From NCBI GenBank assembly GCA_946807835.1, contig OX327705.1:18320501-18384500 (forward strand): a stretch of DNA of 64,000 nucleotides, read 5' to 3'. Positions within the stretch are counted from its first letter, which is position 1, and each line of letters starts with the position of its first letter. The position numbers and the translations under genes were made by a program. The notes under the pieces were generated by a model. The model was not told the DNA's origin and ran no database searches. It was given only the letters and a program-made list of their open reading frames with translations. The stretch comes from Ailanthus altissimus (taxonomy: Eukaryota; Streptophyta; Magnoliopsida; Sapindales; Simaroubaceae). This document shows, in pieces, positions 61,219 through 64,000 of the stretch.

Positions 61219-61669
61219 TGTTGAATAAAAATTTTAATTAGTGAAAGAATCACCATAATCAGAATTTCATATTAAATCATCAAGAAAAATAAAATCGAAA
61301 GTGTACCTGAATCTATGGAGATGCAGAAAAAATGGAGTTGATGCTTTCCACGTCTATACCTTTTCTTTACAAGAGAAAAACAAAACTGTCGTCACTCATT
61401 AATAGAATGTGAATGTATAATACGTTAAGGTTTAGACTGGGGATCTCAACCTATTATTTATAGTATTTTATTTTATTTTTGGCCCATCATAAAAATAAAA
61501 TAAAATAACTGGGTCTCTACATATTAAAGCCTATGCCATACGTGATATTCTAAAAGCCCAATAATAAATAAACTTTATTTGATCACTTTTAATGAACAAC
61601 AAAATAGATAGTCAATAACGTACAATTAATTGATATATATAAACCTACTCTAATATATAATACACAACA
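61219..61669 (-). repeat. 5' LTR of element E
   Basis: Plus strand TGTTGAATAAAA to TACACAACA, partner of 54844-55289. Confidence 0.88.
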
Positions 61670-61734
61670 ATTTTCTCTCTTTTTTTCTTTATATATAAAT
61701 CTATAAACTATACGAACAAGCATCTTTCTTTTTA

Positions 61735-62030
61735 GAAATAAGAAATGATTTATTCCGAATTTTTCAGCTGCAAGAGTTGAAATACAACTTGAGAAATTCG
61801 ATAGTCAAACTTTAGAATTCACTAAGCTTAGTAACCGCTAAGTTAATGCATGGACTACTTTATTGGCTTTCCTATTAACATATTGACATGTAAATGAAGA
61901 AAAAAAATTTAGAGTTCCCCCAATTTTTCAACCACAAAATTTATCTTTGATCGGGGAAATTTTATTTTGTTTACCAAGTTAATAACTTGAAGAGAATTAC
62001 TCTATTGGAGATTTAGTGATAAAATAATTT
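61735..62030 (-). pseudogene. LINE-type RNase H tail, copy C, cut by LTR F
   Basis: The minus-strand frame gives NSLQVINLVNKIKFPRSK, QYVNRKANKVVHAL, a stop, LLSLVNSKV, TGA (61807-61805) at the Trp position, then LSNFSSCISTLAAE. It is homologous to copies A and B on the plus strand but has TGA rather than TAG at the Trp site. It breaks off at about 62030, where LTR F starts. Confidence 0.72.
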
Positions 62031-62872
62031 TGTTTAGATAAAAATTGAGATAAATATTAAAGAAGAGAGTACAAGAAGTTAAGAACATGTGGGACACGCA
62101 TGAAAAAGTCTAAGACGTTTGGGACATGGAGAAAAAAGTGAAACGAGACTTGAAAATACGAAGGAAGTAAGGAAAAAGCGCGGAGCTAGTGACAGGCCTC
62201 AGAGTTGAGGCATCCAAATTAGAACCCCAGCATCGCAGCGATAGGTTCCCAGCACTGCGGTATTTGGCACGACATACTCAGCGTTGCGGTGCCAGGTTCT
62301 CAACACCGTTGTACTAGAGCGGTCATAGTTAGTTTTTGTTTCAGATTTATGAGTTTTAGAAAGTTTTGGACTTCTAAAATAAGTGGACTCTTACTCTAAT
62401 AAGGATTAAGGTTAATAGGCATGAAATAACCCCTATATAAACTCTTATAAATCCTTTTGGTTGAAATTAAGTATTAAGAAAGACTCTAAGAGAGGGAAAA
62501 ACTGGGTATACACTAAGTGCTTGTATGCACTAGGGTAGAATCATCGTTTGGGTGTTCATTATTTATAGGAGAGTAAGGGTACACTAAAGATTATGTCCTT
62601 TTGAGATTCTTCATTGAATTTTTTTTTTTTAAAATCTCTAGGGAGTTAATAAGAGAGGTTAGAATCCTTAGATCCATCATAGACGTAGGTAATTAGTCGA
62701 ACCACGTAAGTGATTGTATTGTATTCTTTATTATCTGCTTTGAATTCTTACCTATTTTTACTTGATATCCAGATTACTCCATTACATAAAGAGGTTAGAG
62801 TTGAAGGTTGAATTTGGTTAGGGTTCTTCGTTTTAACCTAATCTCATAAGAAGAAGGGCAATTCTTTCAACA
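62031..62872 (+). repeat. 5' LTR of copia element F
   Basis: The inner end (tttcaaca, 62872) adjoins a primer-binding site. It has a GC-rich block 62185-62325 with agcatcgcagcgat and cagcgttgcggtgcc modules, cctatataaac at about 62432-62442, and the phrase atagacgtaggtaattagtc...accacgtaa near 62680-62708. Start at 62031 is approximate. Confidence 0.65.
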
Positions 62873-62875
62873 AAC

Positions 62876-62887
62876 TGGTATCAGAGC
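62876..62887 (+). other. Primer-binding site of element F
   Basis: TGGTATCAGAGC, three bases after the LTR end. Confidence 0.88.
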
Positions 62888-62922
62888 CAAGGTTCAATAA
62901 TACACATCAGAGGTATTTAAAC

Positions 62923-64000
62923 TATGGTTGCAATAAAGTAAGAAATAGAAAAGTTCAATATGATGAATGACTTTAATCTTTGGAAGAAGAAGGTTAGGTT
63001 GTATTAGTAAAGGAATAGCTAGACTTAGCCTGGGTGAAAGCCAGTTTCTTAACTAGTGAAGGGATGACAACCTCAAAGTTCTGACAGAAAGATTGGGATA
63101 TAGTTCAGAAAAAGGCTTATAGTACAATAATCATAGTATTGAGTGACCAAGCATTAAGGGAAATTGGTGATGAAGAAACTACTTGGGGTTATAGAAGAGA
63201 CTCGAGGCATTATAAATGAAGAAGTCTCTTGCAAATAGACTTCTTATGAAAAAAAAAACTGCATCAGTTAATTATATACGAGAGATTTTTATTGAAAGCC
63301 CACATTGATGAGTTCAAAAAGATCATCAATACTCTTGAGCAATTGGGCATCTAGGCTGAGGATGAAGATAAAGCCATAATATTGTTAAGTTTGTTATCGA
63401 AGAGCTATGAGAGCTTTGTGGATACGCTGCTGTATGGTAAGGAGTCCTTAACAATAAATAATGTCAAAGCATCATTGAACTTAAAGGAATTGACAAAAAG
63501 ATCTGACTCCAAGAATGAAGCAGCATTGTTTGTACAAGGAAAGAAAAGCAACCAATCTAGGAAGAGATCTAAAAAGTGTTTCTTTTATAGTAAGGAAGGA
63601 CACTTTGTACAGGATTGTCCAAAATTAAAAGGCCAAAGAGGGTGTGCTGTAATTAGTACTATTGGGGAAGATATCGAAGTGGTAGACTCGTTGGTAGCCT
63701 CAAAGGAAAAGTACATTAGCAAATGGATACTAGATTTGGGGTAATGCCCATATATGTCTCAATAGATAAATGTTTACCAACCATAAAGCCAAGAGAGATA
63801 AAGCTCTAATAGGGAATAACATGACTTATAAGATTATGGAAGTTGGTGATATAAGGTTGAAGATGCAAGGTGGAGAAACTAGGGACTTATATGGTGTAAG
63901 GCATGTTCCCAATCTGAGGAGCAACTTAATATCCCTAGGCAAGCTCGATGAGGAGGGCTATTCGGTTAGAGCAAATAAAGGAAAACTGAGGGTAGAGAAA
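62923..64000 (+). pseudogene. Copia gag and protease of element F, runs off the right edge
   Basis: The gag start near 62923 (MVAIK, stop, EIEKFNMMNDFNLWKKK) has stops within the first codons. The frame 63382-63744 resembles gag of element B (SKSYESFVDTLLYGKESLT) and ends in a zinc knuckle CFFYSKEGHFVQDC, where the second Cys is Tyr, so zinc binding should be lost. The protease active site reads WILDLG then TAA (63742-63744) instead of WILDSG. In-frame or neighbouring-frame copia sequence continues to 64000 (YGVRHVPNLRSNLISLGKLDEEG). The element belongs to the same broad group as B and G. Confidence 0.83.

Larger units (their letters stand above)
54844..61669 (-). mobile_element. Copia retrotransposon E, both LTRs, target duplication, decayed
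   Basis: LTRs at 54844-55289 (3') and 61219-61669 (5') are homologous. The duplication atttt flanks both sides (54839-54843, 61670-61674), though in T-rich DNA. Coding order on the minus strand is gag, integrase, reverse transcriptase, RNase H. A leader of about 1.45 kb separates primer-binding site and gag. The gag type (LNNIPVLNSTNFRKWKE) differs from elements A, B and C, so this is another copia lineage. Confidence 0.9.

Noticed and set aside
1..64000. Endogenous pararetrovirus sequence
   Set aside because: All reverse-transcriptase regions have copia order (integrase before RT) or LINE motifs; no movement-protein or coat-protein-like frame was seen.

Overview
This is nuclear DNA from a flowering plant, most likely a eudicot. 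It is very AT-rich and full of introns, SINE-like tRNA-derived sequence, plant-type Ty1/copia retrotransposons, a plant LINE and long solo LTRs. There are no bacterial-type operons. Nearly everything is repeat. I found one convincing host gene, a small secreted peptide precursor of the PSY (tyrosine-sulfated peptide) family at 34321-35595, in three exons, inside an island of about 3 kb that lacks recognised mobile elements.

Layout. 1-2301: left-truncated copia element A (minus). 2350-5453: an old segment duplicated again at 49.5-52.1 kb, a copia LTR-like stretch, and a foldback element. 5459-10585: copia element B with two LTRs, perfect 5-bp target duplication and a decayed gag-pol. 10591-14306: AT-rich DNA, then a long Angela/BARE-like LTR and the end of a copia RNase H (minus). 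14307-17504: a 3.2-kb solo LTR (K1) that split that RNase H, itself carrying a 367-bp palindrome made of two head-to-head SINE-like arms. 17505-24680: copia remnant, a large inverted repeat, two related copia LTRs and 3 kb of AT-rich DNA without genes. 24669-33390: a nested stack: a LINE-type RNase H sequence is split by copia element C (24818-33028), which is split in its pol by a second solo LTR (K2, 27125-29916). 33640-33830: LINE reverse-transcriptase scrap. 34221-35900: the PSY gene. 37490-43700: decayed copia element G, cut off by a 2.2-kb Angela/BARE-like LTR (H) followed by a primer-binding site and a non-coding leader. 44245-49190: a composite tandem-repeat block with about 14 units of about 210 bp and two oppositely oriented arrays of about 45-bp AT-rich units. 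49530-53995: second copies of segments seen at 2.3-4.1 kb and 24 kb, one holding an inserted solo LTR. 54844-61669: copia element E (minus), both LTRs and a 5-bp target duplication. 61735-62030: third RNase H-tail copy. 62031-64000: LTR and gag/protease start of copia element F (plus), running off the window.

All retrotransposon coding regions contain stops, frameshifts or deletions, except that element A has only one stop in the visible 522 codons; none looks autonomous. The most informative parts are the PSY gene, the exact insertion histories that can be read from target duplications and empty sites in paralogous copies, and the unexplained composite repeat block at 44-49 kb.
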